A stretch of DNA of 64,000 nucleotides from Rhizomys pruinosus. Taxonomy: Eukaryota > Chordata > Mammalia > Rodentia > Spalacidae. Shown here piece by piece: positions 10,475 through 22,625 of this stretch. The translations under genes and the position numbers were made by a program. The stretch covers positions 2,659,831 to 2,723,830 of the forward strand of contig VZQC01006876.1 in the NCBI GenBank assembly GCA_009823505.1, in the 5' to 3' direction. Under the pieces are notes generated by a model that was not told the origin of the DNA, did no database searches, and saw only the letters and a list, made by a program, of their open reading frames with translations. Position 1 is the stretch's first letter, and each line of letters opens with the position of its first letter.

Positions 10475-13400
10475 TTCATCTTAGTGGGAAGACTTGAATT
10501 AAAAGAGAATCAAATGAGACAGATTGTCAGCACCCCTACCTGCCTCTTGACATGATTCCTTGTCCCTTTTTTATCATCTGCTATGATTTTAGATCATTGG
10601 GTTCGTTTCTTAGTTAGGAGCCTAAGGCCTTTAATCCAAGCTGAGTCTTATTAATTATGGTTAGTCCCTGATTTTTTTGTTTTCACCGTCTCTGAAATGG
10701 GCAGAATATATTTCTTGTACCTTATTCTTAAGAGGTGACATAATGATGTCCCATGCAGGTTATTTTTTTAAAAATCAGTGTACAAACAGAAAACCTTTGG
10801 GAGGATAGACGCTATTGTCTTTTCACATAAAGGAAAAGTACCATAAATCTAGGGAAGTTCTAAACATCTTGAAAACGGCTTTATAAGGCGGAGCAGCAGG
10901 GAAAAGACCATCTCGTGGAAGAGAACTTCCTCTAACCCTTATCTCCCTTCTCCTATGGTTGTGTTTTCCTCTTTTTAAAATAGGATGCCTTGGGTCATCT
11001 CCAGTGGCTGGCCTGTTGTCACTGCTTAACTCCCCTAGATGTGGTAGGGGTATCCTTCTCTTATTTGTAGGAAAACCATCCCACCATTCTCCCCTTTTCT
11101 AAGAGTGGGCTAGAAGCCAATAGTTTACATTTTAGGTGGGTCTGTATGCTTTCCCCAAACATTTAATGTGTCTCTGTTTCAAGTTTTTCTAGCCTTTCCA
11201 AGTTGCTCTATGGAACCTTAGGCAGCTTCTTAGCAAGGCAAGGTAGACAGTAAGTGCTTAGCAGCCGAGTCTGCAAAAGTGCAGGCTGGAAAAGCTAATG
11301 TCCCCAACCAGTCAGCAGATGCTCAGACATGGGAGGGAAAATGACTTTTTATGAAGTAGATCTGGTGAAAGGCAGCAGGTGACTAGAGGGTCAGCAGGGT
11401 CTCAGTTCAAGAGCTGTGGCCATCTTTACAGTTACCTTCTGGCCATGGTTTCTTTTGGTACACAGTGACCTCACAAAGGTCTTAGGTTGGGGGGTGGGAG
11501 GCTCCGAACATAGTTTTCGAATTCCAAAGCATTTTTACAAGTTTGGTTCTGGCAAAGGTTTGAGCTGAAAGGGGCCTCCATCAGCACTTTCTCTTTTACC
11601 TTTGTAGCTGTCAGTAATTATGGTTTTAAAAAGATAGAAATGAGTTGTGAATGATACCTTGAGGATTTCAGTTTGTTTTGAAGTATTAAACAATTGGCTA
11701 GGATTTTTTTCCCCCTTAGTAGCTTGCTTCATGTCCCAATGACTAAGTAATACGGAGATAATTAGAAATAAGTACACTCAGAAAGGGGATATACATATAT
11801 AAAAAGCTTAGGACTACATAAGTAAAGTTTACTCTTACCCTACTTACCTACCTACCTACCTACCTTCTTGTAAAGAAACCATGATTTTTTTTTTTTTAGG
11901 TGTAATAAGCCACAAAGTAAGCAAAAAACAGTCTCTAAGGACGTAAACATGTATAAACAAAGCATAAATATCTTTATTCAAGATGGATTAAGTTCTGAAC
12001 CCTAATGCCTTTCAAGAGTATTGTATTTTCAGATGGTTTATAAAAGTCTGTCACTAGTCAAATGTGCTGTCCTTAGAATTTCATTAAAAGAAGGCCAGGC
12101 CTGGCCCACATTGGCTTACACGAGGCGAGGAGGCAGTGAAACAGAAACTGGATAGAAAGACCCGAGTCGGGTAAAAGATAAGTCTCCCCACACCTGGCCT
12201 CCTCCTTTCACTTCCTTTCCCAAAGCTGCCCCTTTGTGATGGTCTTCCAGAAGACGGAGGAAGCTCTGCCCTTGGGGTCATCACCCTGGGATGGGAGTGG
12301 TCCAGCTCTGGAGGTTCCTTCCTCCCCAAGACTGAGTCTCCACATTCAGGAGGTGGGCAATCTTGTCCCTAGGCTTTCCCAGAAGGGCCTGGGAGGAGCA
12401 GGAGGAACCTGGAGAATGTTCTGCTCTCTTTAAAGCTTCCTCCCCACCCGTGGGATGCAGGGAGAGAGGAGGGAGAGAGTCGGAACCCAGGGAGCAGATT
12501 GAAGGGTCTGGTATCAGGCTGTAACTGTCATTGTCTGTGCACAGACCAGGGTATGACCCAGAAGTTGTTGACTGTTGATTTTATTCTCTTCAGGTTTTGG
12601 TATTCAGGGAATGCATCCTATGAATTTATAGTATGCTAACATGAGTATGATATACATGCACATTTTTGGATGTTGAGTACACAGGCAAATGAAACCATGA
12701 AGCCAAATGTGAAGGTTTTGGTTGTTTTCGTGATGAATTGAAACTGGCTTATTAACTGGCCCAGTGGTGGGATCATGTGCTCAAATTACTACAGGTAGTA
12801 ATTTTTGTTTAGGGTATAAAAAATACCTTGGAAAGATGCAGTAATAAATGAAGGTGTGGAAGGATCCCCTTGGGCTTTTTTTCCTCTGTACTGCTGAAGG
12901 AAGGGAGAAGAGAGTCACTTGGCCTTAGCCTGACTCCTCCTCTTCCTCTCTCCGCCCAGAGCTGCAGCCCACAGTGGCTGTCTGGTGTGCAGTGCAGCCG
13001 CTGGATTTTCAAGTGTTTCTCCACAGTTTTCAGTACCATTGGCCGTCACTTCCAGAGTCCTTTTTCCTTTTCAGGGTACCCAGCCTAATCGTTCAGCTCC
13101 TTTTCAGATACCTCCTCGCTTGTGCCAGTCAGGAAGATTAATAATGTTAACTGATTTACTGTCGCTGCAAAAAAGCATTAGTTAATTAGACTTTTACACC
13201 TCAGTCAGATGATGTTAGGCACCCTTTGTGCACTCTTATTCAAGGATGTTAAAGACCTAAGTCTTTGAGGGACAAAAAAGGAAAGAAAAGGGACAGGCAT
13301 TTTTTTTTCCAGTTGAAGCTGCATGTTGGTCCATGTTAATTAGGCATTTGTTCCCTGTCTGGAGGTGATAGAAAATGCCAGTTACTGTGGTATTTAACTG

Positions 13401-13800
13401 ACATTAAATTGCTGTCCAAATACTTCAGTTAGGCCTTGCCTTCTCTCTTAATTGGTGGGAAGGAAAGCTTCAAAAGGAAGAAACTGTTACTTTCTTTGGA
13501 CATTTAAATTTCCATCCTGAAGGATCTGAAGGACATGGGCACTTTTGAAATTTCTCCACCTTTTTGAGCTACTCAAAATGATTTTAAGATTTCAGAAAAT
13601 AAAGGTTTAGTCATTGTTATCCAAGGTCAAAAGTAGTTCCTGCTATCTAGGGCCCATATAGATTTGTATATCTTTGGTACTATTAAAAAAAAATCATCCT
13701 AGAAATTGATAGTTTTTTAGGTTATAGTAAGATTTGTCAATACCAGAAATTCATAGGTGGGTCAATGCATCAAGAAATATATATGTTTTGGTTTTATTTT
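10475..13800. other. Unique sequence, about 3.3 kb, SINE-poor
   Basis: The longest SINE-free stretch of the window apart from a tetranucleotide repeat. Short GC-richer open frames near 12,090-12,430 and 12,870-13,180 have no consistent splice boundaries. Lower repeat density can mark selection, but nothing here supports a gene call. Confidence 0.4.
11836..11866 (+). repeat. (TACC)n microsatellite
   Basis: Run of tacc/cttacc tetramers. Confidence 0.9.
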
Positions 13801-13807
13801 TTATTTT

Positions 13808-13945
13808 TTTGGTCTTTTTGAGACAGGGTCTCCCTGTAGCCCCAAACTCACTATGTAGACCAGGCTGGCCTAGATCTCACAGAGATCCTCTTGCCTCTGC
13901 CTCCCAAGTGCTGGGATTAAAGGTGTGAACCACCATGCCTGGGTG
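13808..13945 (-). repeat. B1 SINE
   Basis: Antisense B1: tttttgagacagggtctccc, then cctctgcctcccaagtgctg, then ccaccatgcctggg. Confidence 0.92.
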
Positions 13946-14217
13946 CAATATTTATATTTTAAACATTAGTATATAGTAACATATTAGAATGACATGCTTT
14001 GGTGGGAGTAATTAGATGACACATGGTTTTTATCTTTTACCTCCCACCAACCCCCCCCCAAAAGCAATTTCTTCTTTGCTGCCGGAAGTGATCCTGAGTG
14101 AGAAGAATGTGGTTTCTTATTCACAGGCTTTTAAAACAATTCAAAAATAATGAAAAGATTTCTTTTGAACTTCAAGTCTTACTTGCTTTATATATATGGT
14201 GTCTAGTCAAAGGTTCA

Positions 14218-14342
14218 AGCACTTGGGAGGCAGAGGCAGGCGTATCTTTGTGAGTTCAAGGCCAGCCTGGTCTACAGATTGAATTCCAGGATAGCTGGGG
14301 CTACAGGGAGACCCTGTCTCGAAAAGACCAAAAAAAAAAAAA
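14218..14342 (+). repeat. 5'-truncated B1 SINE
   Basis: It starts inside B1 at gcacttgggaggcagaggca and ends ctgtctcgaaaagacc plus poly-A. The short repeat aaaggttca lies on both sides (14,209-14,217 and 14,343-14,351), so truncation happened at insertion. Confidence 0.85.
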
Positions 14343-14351
14343 AAAGGTTCA

Positions 14352-15885
14352 CGTATTGGAGAGCATCTCATTTTTTGTGCTGAACTACTTTTTGGTGCAT
14401 CAAATGAATTTAGTATGTTAATATTCCTGTAAGGCCCAGAATTGCTGGGCTGCCCCTTGCCCTGCCTGCCTGGTACTGGCTGAAAAGGTACCATTGTTTG
14501 TTCTGCAAACACTGGGTGATGTTTGTTTCCAAGGTGACTGATTCTATTGGTGCTTTTTAAGCAAGGCTGGGGGGGGGGGGGAGAAAGTTGGCTTTAAACA
14601 CCTGAGCATCCTATTTCTGATATAGTCTGTGTATGTTGGATATGTATAAATTGAAATTTTAACTTAACTGAGGTTACTTAAGAAAAAGATGATGTAGAAA
14701 AGGGAACTAGCTAATACCAAGTTCTGATATTTAATGTTAGAATTAAAAATATAATTAGGCTAAAGTTAACTATTTACACTGGAAAGTTAAAGAGCTAAGG
14801 GAATGGTATTTTAGATGATAACTATTAAAATATTAGGCTTTTCCACAATAGATCTTCAACTATAACCTATTTACAGCTATTCAGATAAATACTTGGCAGT
14901 ATAATTTAAATCACTTTTTGAGCAAGTATATGGACCTTTAAAAATATTGTGAGAATATGAAACAAATTTATTTTGGTTTTGAGTTTCGTAAAAAAAAAAT
15001 TTCTGACAACTGTGAAATCATTAAGATCGATTTCTTCCAGTAAAAATTCAGATCAGAGACAATAGATAAAAAATCACCCTTTCATGGTTGATTCTATCAA
15101 CCTAATTGGTTAAAATTTGGAAGTTTATATTTTATGATTGACAAATTTTAGGTTCAAACTAGAAAAAATTCTTCTTGGTCCCCCCTCCCCCAATAAATAG
15201 TACATGGATGGTGTTCACAGAACTTTGCCTTTCCACTCCTATCTGCTTAGTACATACAGTTCATGCCCAGGTTTCAGTAAACATTAACTACTTTTATCAG
15301 GGCTTGCAGTGTGCTGAATGGTTAGCAAAGAGAGTGTATTACAAGAGACAGATGAAAATGAGAGTCCAAGGTCAGATAGATGTTGAATTTTCTTTTTTTA
15401 ATTATTGAAAATCTAGGGGGTAAAGACAGCAAGTCTTTTAAGTAGCAGGCTTTTTAGGAATCTACTTGCCTCCCATTTTATGTGTTGAAGCTAACACAGA
15501 TTTGGTGAGATGCTCCATCTTAGTGGCAAGGAAACTGACTTTCAGACTTAATTTGCTGTCATGAAAAATACACATTTATTCAGGGCATCATCCTTCCAGG
15601 ATAAAAGGCTCTCACAGCCTCAGCAAAGACATAAGGTGACATTTATAAGAGCAGTTTTTTCCCCATCCCGTCCATGGTGCAGGCATTTCCTTTTTTTCCC
15701 TTTGCAAAGATGATGAGTTTGCCCTCCGATCGTTTTTGTTTCTGCAGTTTACACAGCAACTCATAAGCCAAGGGCTAGAATTCAGTATTGCCAAATATAG
15801 AATAAACAGGCAAGTTTGCGATATCGTGTGAACCTTTGCCTATTTTTCGAAATGCTTGGTTTTGAGTAAAAGGGTCTGCAGACTG
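14352..15885. other. AT-rich unique sequence
   Basis: No SINE or gene signal. Homopolymer runs at 14,570-14,581 (G) and 14,990-15,000 (A). Confidence 0.45.
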
Positions 15886-15889
15886 TAAG

Positions 15890-16600
15890 CATGATGGACG
15901 GAGAGAGCTGTCCTCTACCCGCCCTCGATCCAGGCGGTTGTGCTGGGAGCGGATCTTGGCGGCCTCGGTGGGTGCTTCCGTGACCCGCTTGCCTGGCTAC
16001 TTCTGGGTCTGCTCAGAGCTGGTGGTGGCTGGCCACCTTGCGGGTGAAGCCCGGACTGTACGCTTTCAGGATGCGTCGTTGTCCCGTGTCCGCGACTTGT
16101 GGTTCAGGAGTAGGGGGGGTCGCTGGTGGTAGAGGACAGTGACCTGCGGGCGCAGCGGGGCATCTTGGGGGGGGGGGTTGGGCCGCCATTGTGCAGTTGT
16201 GTCAGGTCAGGCACCGCAGCTCCAAGCCCTGCGGGCCTCCAGAGCCTGTCGGTTTAGTCCTGGCAGGAAGCGGGCTGCGACCTGATGGGCTTGGGTAGGC
16301 TCTGCCAACGCTGGACCTGCTCGGCGGACCCCCCTCTCTGCCCGTTCCTGTGGTGGGCGTTCTGTGAGTGGGCCATGGAGCTGCCAATCAGGGTAGCGGT
16401 GGAGCCTATTGGCCGACGCGCTGTCAGGGGCAGGGCTCGGCGGCTTCCCTGGCGCGTGGTGTCTCTTCCTTAGACCTGGACTCATTCTCCTCAGCTTCTC
16501 GGACTCAGCCTCCCAACCCGGCTGCAGCTTAGAGACAGCCAGGGTCCTCCGGAGCCGGTTTAGCCACAGAGCTGTAAAAAAAGAACCCCTCTAGGGGCGA
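15890..16600. promoter_or_regulatory. CpG island, probable promoter/first exon
   Basis: CpG density jumps here: by eye about 40 CpG in 700 bp, against near absence on both sides. Promoter-type motifs include CCAAT at 16,384-16,388, an inverted CCAAT (attgg) at 16,408-16,412 and YY1-like gccgccatt at 16,182-16,190 and catcttgg at 16,161. No SINE lies inside. The direction is not fixed by the sequence. Candidate 5' exons further right lie on the plus strand, which would fit transcription to the right, but opposite or bidirectional transcription is possible. The open frames inside lack a convincing start context. Confidence 0.7.
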
Positions 16601-16634
16601 TTAGTAAATGTGGGTGCTCAGAATTAGTCCCCCC

Positions 16635-16636
<2 letters not shown>

Positions 16637-16679
<43 letters not shown>
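16637..16679 (+). repeat. (CA)n microsatellite beside the CpG island
   Basis: About 21 CA units just right of the CpG block. It produces artefactual open frames on both strands. Confidence 0.95.
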
Positions 16680-16681
<2 letters not shown>

Positions 16682-16699
16682 CGTTCCCCTTTCCCCCTT

Positions 16700-17600
16700 C
16701 CTCTGGCTGAGTTGTGGGTTCCTTGACCGCTTTGGAAGTTTTCTGGTTGTTTGCAGAGGCCTGAGCTCACATGAGGGTGATCCTGAACCCCGAAGGACCC
16801 CGTGAGCAGAAAGTTGAGAGGAGCAACCTCCATGTGGGAACACCCACAGAGTGGCAGCAGCCAGGTGGCCCCGCCTGGAGGCAGCCCAGCTTCTGCCGGG
16901 CCTGGCTGCATCCTGAGAATGGAGGCATAGGGCCAAAACATCGTGCAGGCAGCAACCCCGCTTCCGGTTCTGCATCCCTCCCTGGGAGCCCACCACACCA
17001 CAGTTGGTCACTGTCCTGAATGGGCAGCGCCTTGGTCCTCTTGTTTGAGTACTGTTTTCTCTTCCCACAAGCAGTTCATTAGAAAAAGCCCACCCAGCTG
17101 CCATGGGGTTTCTTGATGCTCCACACTTACCTGTGGGGACACCAGCCACAGTGCTGATGGTCGAGGGTTGCAGCCCAGCACATGGTGGCACCCTCCTCTA
17201 GGCCAGTCTAGAGGCTCAGCTTGGAACCTCGTTGGCAGGTGTCCTAGTAACTCTATAGTCATGTGACATCAGCCAGGGGCACTGAGGCTAAGCCCAGAGA
17301 AGTGCCCCCCCCCCATAGCACACACCTCAGCTAGGTCATGTCATATCCATATGCCATGAGGCCTGGCCTCTTCACTCTGAGACTGATCTCTCTTTTTGCT
17401 GTGCTGTCTTTGCTGAGCGGTTTTCTCAAAACAGTGATCCTTAGTCTTAGTGATCCTTCTCCAGGATGAGAACTTTTCCATGCCACACAAACTGGGTCCA
17501 GAATATTCTGATTGAGTTAGTTTAGGTCAAGGCTAGAAATGTAAATTGCATCATTTGTGTCAGAAACTTGTGACGAGAAAATGAATGTTTCAGCCACCAG
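16700..17600. other. GC-richer unique flank of the CpG island
   Basis: Unique sequence of moderate GC content. The 196-codon minus-strand frame here begins in unique sequence and runs out through the CA repeat. I saw no splice or domain support for it. Confidence 0.4.
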
Positions 17601-17619
17601 GATTGTTGTTTTACTTAAT

Positions 17620-17752
17620 TATTTAGTGTGTCTGTGTAGACCACAGGAAAACTTGTGGGAGTCAGTTCTCTTTTCCTACCTTGTGGATTCTGGGGATGCA
17701 ACTCCAGTCTTCAGACTTTACCCTTTAAGTCAATCTCACAGGCCAAGCCACT
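17620..17752 (-). repeat. Old B2-superfamily SINE
   Basis: Antisense pattern: a tgtagaccacaggaaaactt region, then gtgggagtcagttctctttt, then ggattctggggatgcaactc, ending tcaatctcacaggcc. Confidence 0.55.
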
Positions 17753-17761
17753 GGGACAAAC

Positions 17762-17795
<34 letters not shown>

Positions 17796-17820
17796 ACCAT
17801 ATATATATCTATATATATTA
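17762..17820. repeat. (TA)n microsatellite
   Basis: Interrupted TA tract. It marks the left end of the segment that recurs inverted at 27,023-27,655. Confidence 0.9.
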
Positions 17821-18415
17821 ATTTATAGATCTGGATTAGAAAATCATAAACCCTGAAATTCTCCTATCTGATGTTTGCTTAATGCAAAACTGAGTTTCCT
17901 ATTCAACAATGCGTTGTGCATCTGTGCTTGATTGGCCCCCAGCTCGGGCAGGTATAAATGCCACTAATAATTTTTTAAGAACTTGGGGCTCTGACAGAAT
18001 GTCAGGGATGCTGAGTAGCAGGTACCAGATGTTCTTTTGTTAAGGGCACAGAGAACGAGTAGCAAGGTAATCAGGCTATGGACAGTCTCTTGGTTTGGGG
18101 TTTCGAGGCTTGGAGTGCTGGGTATTTTCTTTGAGGGGAAGGAAGGGGGGCACATTCTGGTTTCTGATGTGCCTTTCCCTCTCTCTGTATTATCTTAGGT
18201 GGAGGTGTTGACTCAATTATCATCAAGCCCAGCTCCTGGTAGAAGAGGGTTAAATGGTACTTTGGGGCCTCTTTATCTGGACCGTTTTGCCACAGCTGAA
18301 GTGACAGCCTGTGCCTCTAACTGAATTCAGGCCCTTTCACCCCTTCACTGGGAAACAACAGTAAAGTCAGCAGCTCGCCATGTCTGGTACAGATTTTACA
18401 GCCTCTGAGCAGCCT
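17800..18415 (+). repeat. Forward arm of a distant inverted repeat
   Basis: Unique-looking sequence whose reverse complement recurs at 27,023-27,655. The match starts at the base after the N at 27,022 and ends in a TA tract. Confidence 0.85.
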
Positions 18416-18855
18416 TTGCTTTTGCAGTTCATGAATGCACCATTTGTTGTTCTGAGCACAACTGTCAGATACAACTGGTTTCGGCAGCCCACTCTGCCTG
18501 TGACCAGTGAGCATCAGCATAGATATGTTCCAACCCCGCTGCTTTTTTTTTATTCTCTCTCTGCAGCCAAGTTTTGCTTAAATATTACCATTTTTGTCCA
18601 CACTAAATTTTCTTTGACCCAATTTATGTTTTTCAAATGTATAATTATCCAAAATAAGGTTTTAATTTGCTCAAAACTGTTGGTCCAACAATTCTGAATA
18701 AGTACAAATATTTTGGTTTATTAAGGAAAGATATTATTTTTGTGGCTTGCTTTTGCCCAGAACCATTTTTATAATCTCAAAGAACTTTGTTATGTGACTT
18801 TGAAATTATATCCTAATTTTCCTGAAGTTGGAAAATTTTATCATCCCAACCATTT

Positions 18856-18856
18856 A

Positions 18857-18889
<33 letters not shown>

Positions 18890-18918
18890 ATAATATTATA
18901 AATGTGTGTGTGTGTGTA
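18856..18918. repeat. (TA)n and (TG)n microsatellites
   Basis: TA tract followed by tgtgtgtgtgtgtatg and pyrimidine-rich sequence. Confidence 0.9.
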
Positions 18919-18977
18919 TGTCTTCTCCCTCTCCTCCCTCTCCTCCCCTCCCCTCCCTCTTTCCCCTCTCATCTCTT

Positions 18978-19116
18978 TTTGGAGACAGAGCCTCCCCTGT
19001 GGCCCCACTGTCCTGGGAACTCACTATGTTACCAGGCTGACCTTGAACTCACAGAGATCCACCTGTCTCTTCTCCCTAGTGCTGGGATTAAAGGCTTGCT
19101 CCCATGTTGCCTGGCT
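18978..19116 (-). repeat. B1 SINE
   Basis: Antisense B1: ggagacagagcctcccctgt, then aactcacagagatccacctg, ending catgttgcctggc. Confidence 0.85.
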
Positions 19117-19481
19117 GGCCTGTATTAATATTAACAGGTGCTGTGTTTTGTGGTTGTTCACATCTGGATTATTCCTTCTTTGCAGTCTGAGGTATTTGAG
19201 CTAGAGTACCAACATCTTTTTCAGCTTTGCATGTTCCACAACTGGTCCACCTTGATTGTTCTGACTGCTATTGGGCCTTGGATGGGCCAAGGAGATTAAT
19301 TTTTGTTAAAAATGCAATAGACATCCTATTGCAACTGATTCCACACACCTTGATATCCTAGTGCATCCAAAAATCAAGCTGCATTTGCTGGAAATGAAGA
19401 TACTTTGTGTAGCTAAATCATCCTTTTTTTTTTTTTAAGATTTATATTATTATTATTTTTTTATTTTTTTGTTTGTTTTAT

Positions 19482-19571
19482 GTCTTAGCGCCCATGTGGG
19501 TGTTGTGCTGGGATCGAAACCGGGTCTTTAAGAGCAGCGTGTTTAACTGCTGAGCCCTCTCTCCAGCCCCT
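19482..19571 (-). repeat. B3-family SINE fragment
   Basis: Antisense B3 head: gcccatgtgggtgttgtgct, then gaaaccgggtctttaagagc, ending ccctctctccagcccc. The distal half is missing. Confidence 0.75.
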
Positions 19572-19694
19572 TGTAGTTGAATCTTTATATAATATATATA
19601 TATATATATAATATATCATATATAATAAAATTTTTTTGATATAATTTTAAAATCTTTTATTTCTTTACTACTACGCTACTCTGTTATTTCTGGT

Positions 19695-19833
19695 TTTTAA
19701 GACGGTGTCTCCTTGTAGTTCCAGCTGGCCTGGAACTCACTTGTAGCCCAGGCTGGCCGTAAACTATACGAGATATGCCTGCCTCTGTCTCCCAAGTGCT
19801 GGATTAAAGGCCTGCTGCACCATGCCAGGTTTT
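19695..19833 (-). repeat. B1 SINE (in copy A)
   Basis: Antisense B1: gacggtgtctccttgtagtt, then ctgcctctgtctcccaagtg. It corresponds to 27,802-27,934. Confidence 0.85.
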
Positions 19834-20374
19834 TTGTTTTCTTTTAATAAAGTTATGGAAGGTCCTGGATTGTGTTTGTGTTTTTGCTAAAATTGGCACA
19901 TACAGATGCATACAAGGGGAGGAAGTAGTCTTTTGTGAGATCTTTTTCACTTGGTTGGGTAGAGGGGAAGGTCTAGTTTTTTGTATGTGTGAAGCTGTCT
20001 CCTACTTCCTGAGGTACCTTAGGGTTGATGTGAGTACTAAGCAGCAGCTGTAACCAAGATAGCTGTTGAAGCAAGCCCATGTCAGGGTCCCCGGCAGCAG
20101 CTCTGCTCTCTCAGCCTAAGTCTGCTTTCACTGCGCCTTTAAACTGCATGAAGCCACAGATTTTTCTCTCTTCACCATAGTTTGCTATGTGATTAATTAT
20201 GTGAGCCACTCAAAATGGCAACTGAAATATCAGCAGGAATTTTCAGCAGGTAGAAACTGCTTTTCCTGTGTCAGAACAGCCGGGTGGCTTAGCTGATGCT
20301 TCTGTTGTTGCTAGGCAGATACAGTTTCTAGTCGAGGCCGCCCATTAATCTCCGAGTGCCTAAAAGGCAAGAAA

Positions 20375-20402
20375 AGAAAGAAAGCAAGGAAAGAAAGAAA
20401 GA
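20375..20402 (+). repeat. (GAAA)n short tract
   Basis: Interrupted gaaa run. The copy B version lies at 28,480-28,510. Confidence 0.75.
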
Positions 20403-22379
20403 ACAACTTTCTGCTTCCTCTCACAGGAGCTTTGTCCAAGTGCAGGAAAAGTGGATGGATGCGGGACACTTTATCTCAGGGTACTGTTTAGGAGGGGAAG
20501 GAGGCGAGCTGAGAGACAGGGAAGACTTGGAGTGAGCAGTTTTCACTGGGTTGAAGGCTCCGCTGACAGATGGTAAAGGTCTCAGGAGTATGATCAAAAT
20601 TAGAGGTTGGATTCCAGTGAGAAATGGGTTTAGCTTTCTCTTTGAGAAATTTTGTTTTTTTTTAATCTTTCTGTATGTCTGCCTTTAATTGCCCACATGG
20701 CTGTGGGGAAAGGAAGAAAGGAAGAAAGGGGTTGCTGTTTTTTTCCATTTGCCAGAAAGGAGTTAACAGAACAAATACCGCAGAACAGGTTGGGCAAGAC
20801 TGTTAAAGCCAGTGATGAAGTCTGCCTCCCCCTTCTCCCTCTTCCTCTCTCCTCTTCCTTTCCTGTGCCCCTCACCACTTGCAGGACTTTGAAACATCTT
20901 CAGACGATCTCCCCATCCTCCCCAGTGCCCCCAGTTCAGTGTCTGGCTTCCCCTCTCCTAGGCAGAACACTTGATGTGAATAAAATACTTTGTGCAGATG
21001 AGGAGCTCGTTGGAGACAGGCGGGCAGCCTGGCCAGCTGTTTCTCAAGCAGTTGGTGGTGCCCTCTGTCATGTAACATAGGCCCCATTCAGCAGCAGCAT
21101 TCTTGAGTATGCATTTATGCCTCTGTGGGACTGTGGAGTCTACAGCCTGGGAGGGAGCGGGGAGTGGAGGCGGGCTGGAGAAGGAAGTGTGTGCATTCAG
21201 AGGGATTCAGAGGGCAATGAGGTGGAGTCAGTGCCGATTAAGTGCCAGTAAGTCAGGAGACATTACTGTTTGAAGCAGCTGGAGTTAGCTGCCACTTTTG
21301 GAACTTCTTGGAGCCCAGAATACAGAGGAACCAAGCCTTTCACAGGCCAGTTCGGGTCTGATAAGTTCTACATGGTGTTTGCATCCATTCATCCCATAAA
21401 CATACCATATATAGTCATGCTTGAGCTCACAAGAACATCACAGGGGAACCATTCCTAATGCACAGCTCCTTTCTTGCTCAGAGCAGACTCGCAGAGGCTA
21501 TTTCTGGTGTGTTGTGGCCTCCTGTCTTTTGGGAAGGGGAGAAAGGAGGTTCTCTTGTACAGTTACACCGCTTAGAAGGCATTTCTGATCCTCATATTGC
21601 CTTGGCGCTACTGAAAGCTAAAAGAATTTTATTGTCATGGTAGGAGAAAGCCAATTCCCTGTGTGCCTCTGTTTTAGAGTAAAAGCCTGTTTTTCTTAGT
21701 ATCTTTAATGTCACATGTAGTTTGTATTTTATGGGCCTTGATCTCCTGTAGTCTTTGAAAGCATCTTTTCATGTTATGAGGGTGAGCCTTACCCTGTAAC
21801 ATGTAGTATTTATTGGTGACCATGGAGAAGTTCCCTTCAGTTTCCTTTCCCGACCTTTCCTGAGCTGTCCGGATTACTTACTATGTGTCACCTTCGGGTG
21901 TCCAGGGCAGGGCATGCCACTTCTCTGTAGAACTGATGGCAGCATTTACACTTGGCATCTGTGTGTCTGGGGAGCTGAGAGGATGCAGCAGTAAGAAATC
22001 CGGGCCCACCATCCCATGCTCCGGGATACTGTATTTCAGGGGCGAGCAGACATGGAATTTGTGGTTCAAGATAAGAGATCTTCCTTTCCTCTTGCTATTT
22101 TCCTTCTTTCTAACCCCGTAGCCCCACCTCCTCTCTTCTCGGACATGGTGTAAATAACTTGTAGGAAAAGATAGTTTTGCCACTCTGGAACATTAGATAC
22201 TATTAAAGAGACAATATGTACAATTCTCTGCCTTGTTTTCTTTCATTGGCTTCTTCAGAGTGAAATGAGTTTGACTGCCTGACAGTTAATTGTACCATCC
22301 TTCCCCTTCCTAGCTGTATAAGACACTTGTTACTTTCATCAAGCGTCGTTTGAGTCCTTCAATTCTTGGCCTCTTGTCC

Positions 22380-22500
22380 GCCTTCCTTCCTTCCTTCTTC
22401 CTTCTTCTCGTTTTCTCCTCCCACCCCTCCCTCTCCTTCCCTCTCCTACCTTATCCCTTCCCCTCCCTCCTTCCACCCTCTTCCTCTTCCCTCTCTTTCT
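22380..22500 (+). repeat. (TTCC)n pyrimidine tract, copy A version
   Basis: A short, interrupted version of the ttcc tract that is long and regular in copy B (30,455-30,515). Confidence 0.8.
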
Positions 22501-22502
22501 AG

Positions 22503-22625
22503 ATTGTAACAGTCTCCTTGTAACCCCCAGCTGGCCTGGAATCCATTGTTAAGCAGGATTGGTCTTAAACTCACAGAGATCCACTGCCTTTGCACACCAT
22601 GGTGCTGGCAAAATCACCACACGCT
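22503..22625 (-). repeat. B1 SINE, damaged (in copy A)
   Basis: Antisense B1 with scattered indels. The corresponding element at 30,604-30,725 is cleaner. Confidence 0.7.

Noticed and set aside
16601..17191. 196-codon minus-strand frame beside the CpG island
   Set aside because: Starts in unique sequence, passes through the CA repeat as a cysteine-valine run, and has no domain or splice support. Long frames in GC-rich DNA are expected by chance.
20652..21080. 142-codon frame in copy A
   Set aside because: The reading frame is disrupted by indels in copy B (only a 96-codon part persists), so it is not preserved between two otherwise identical blocks.
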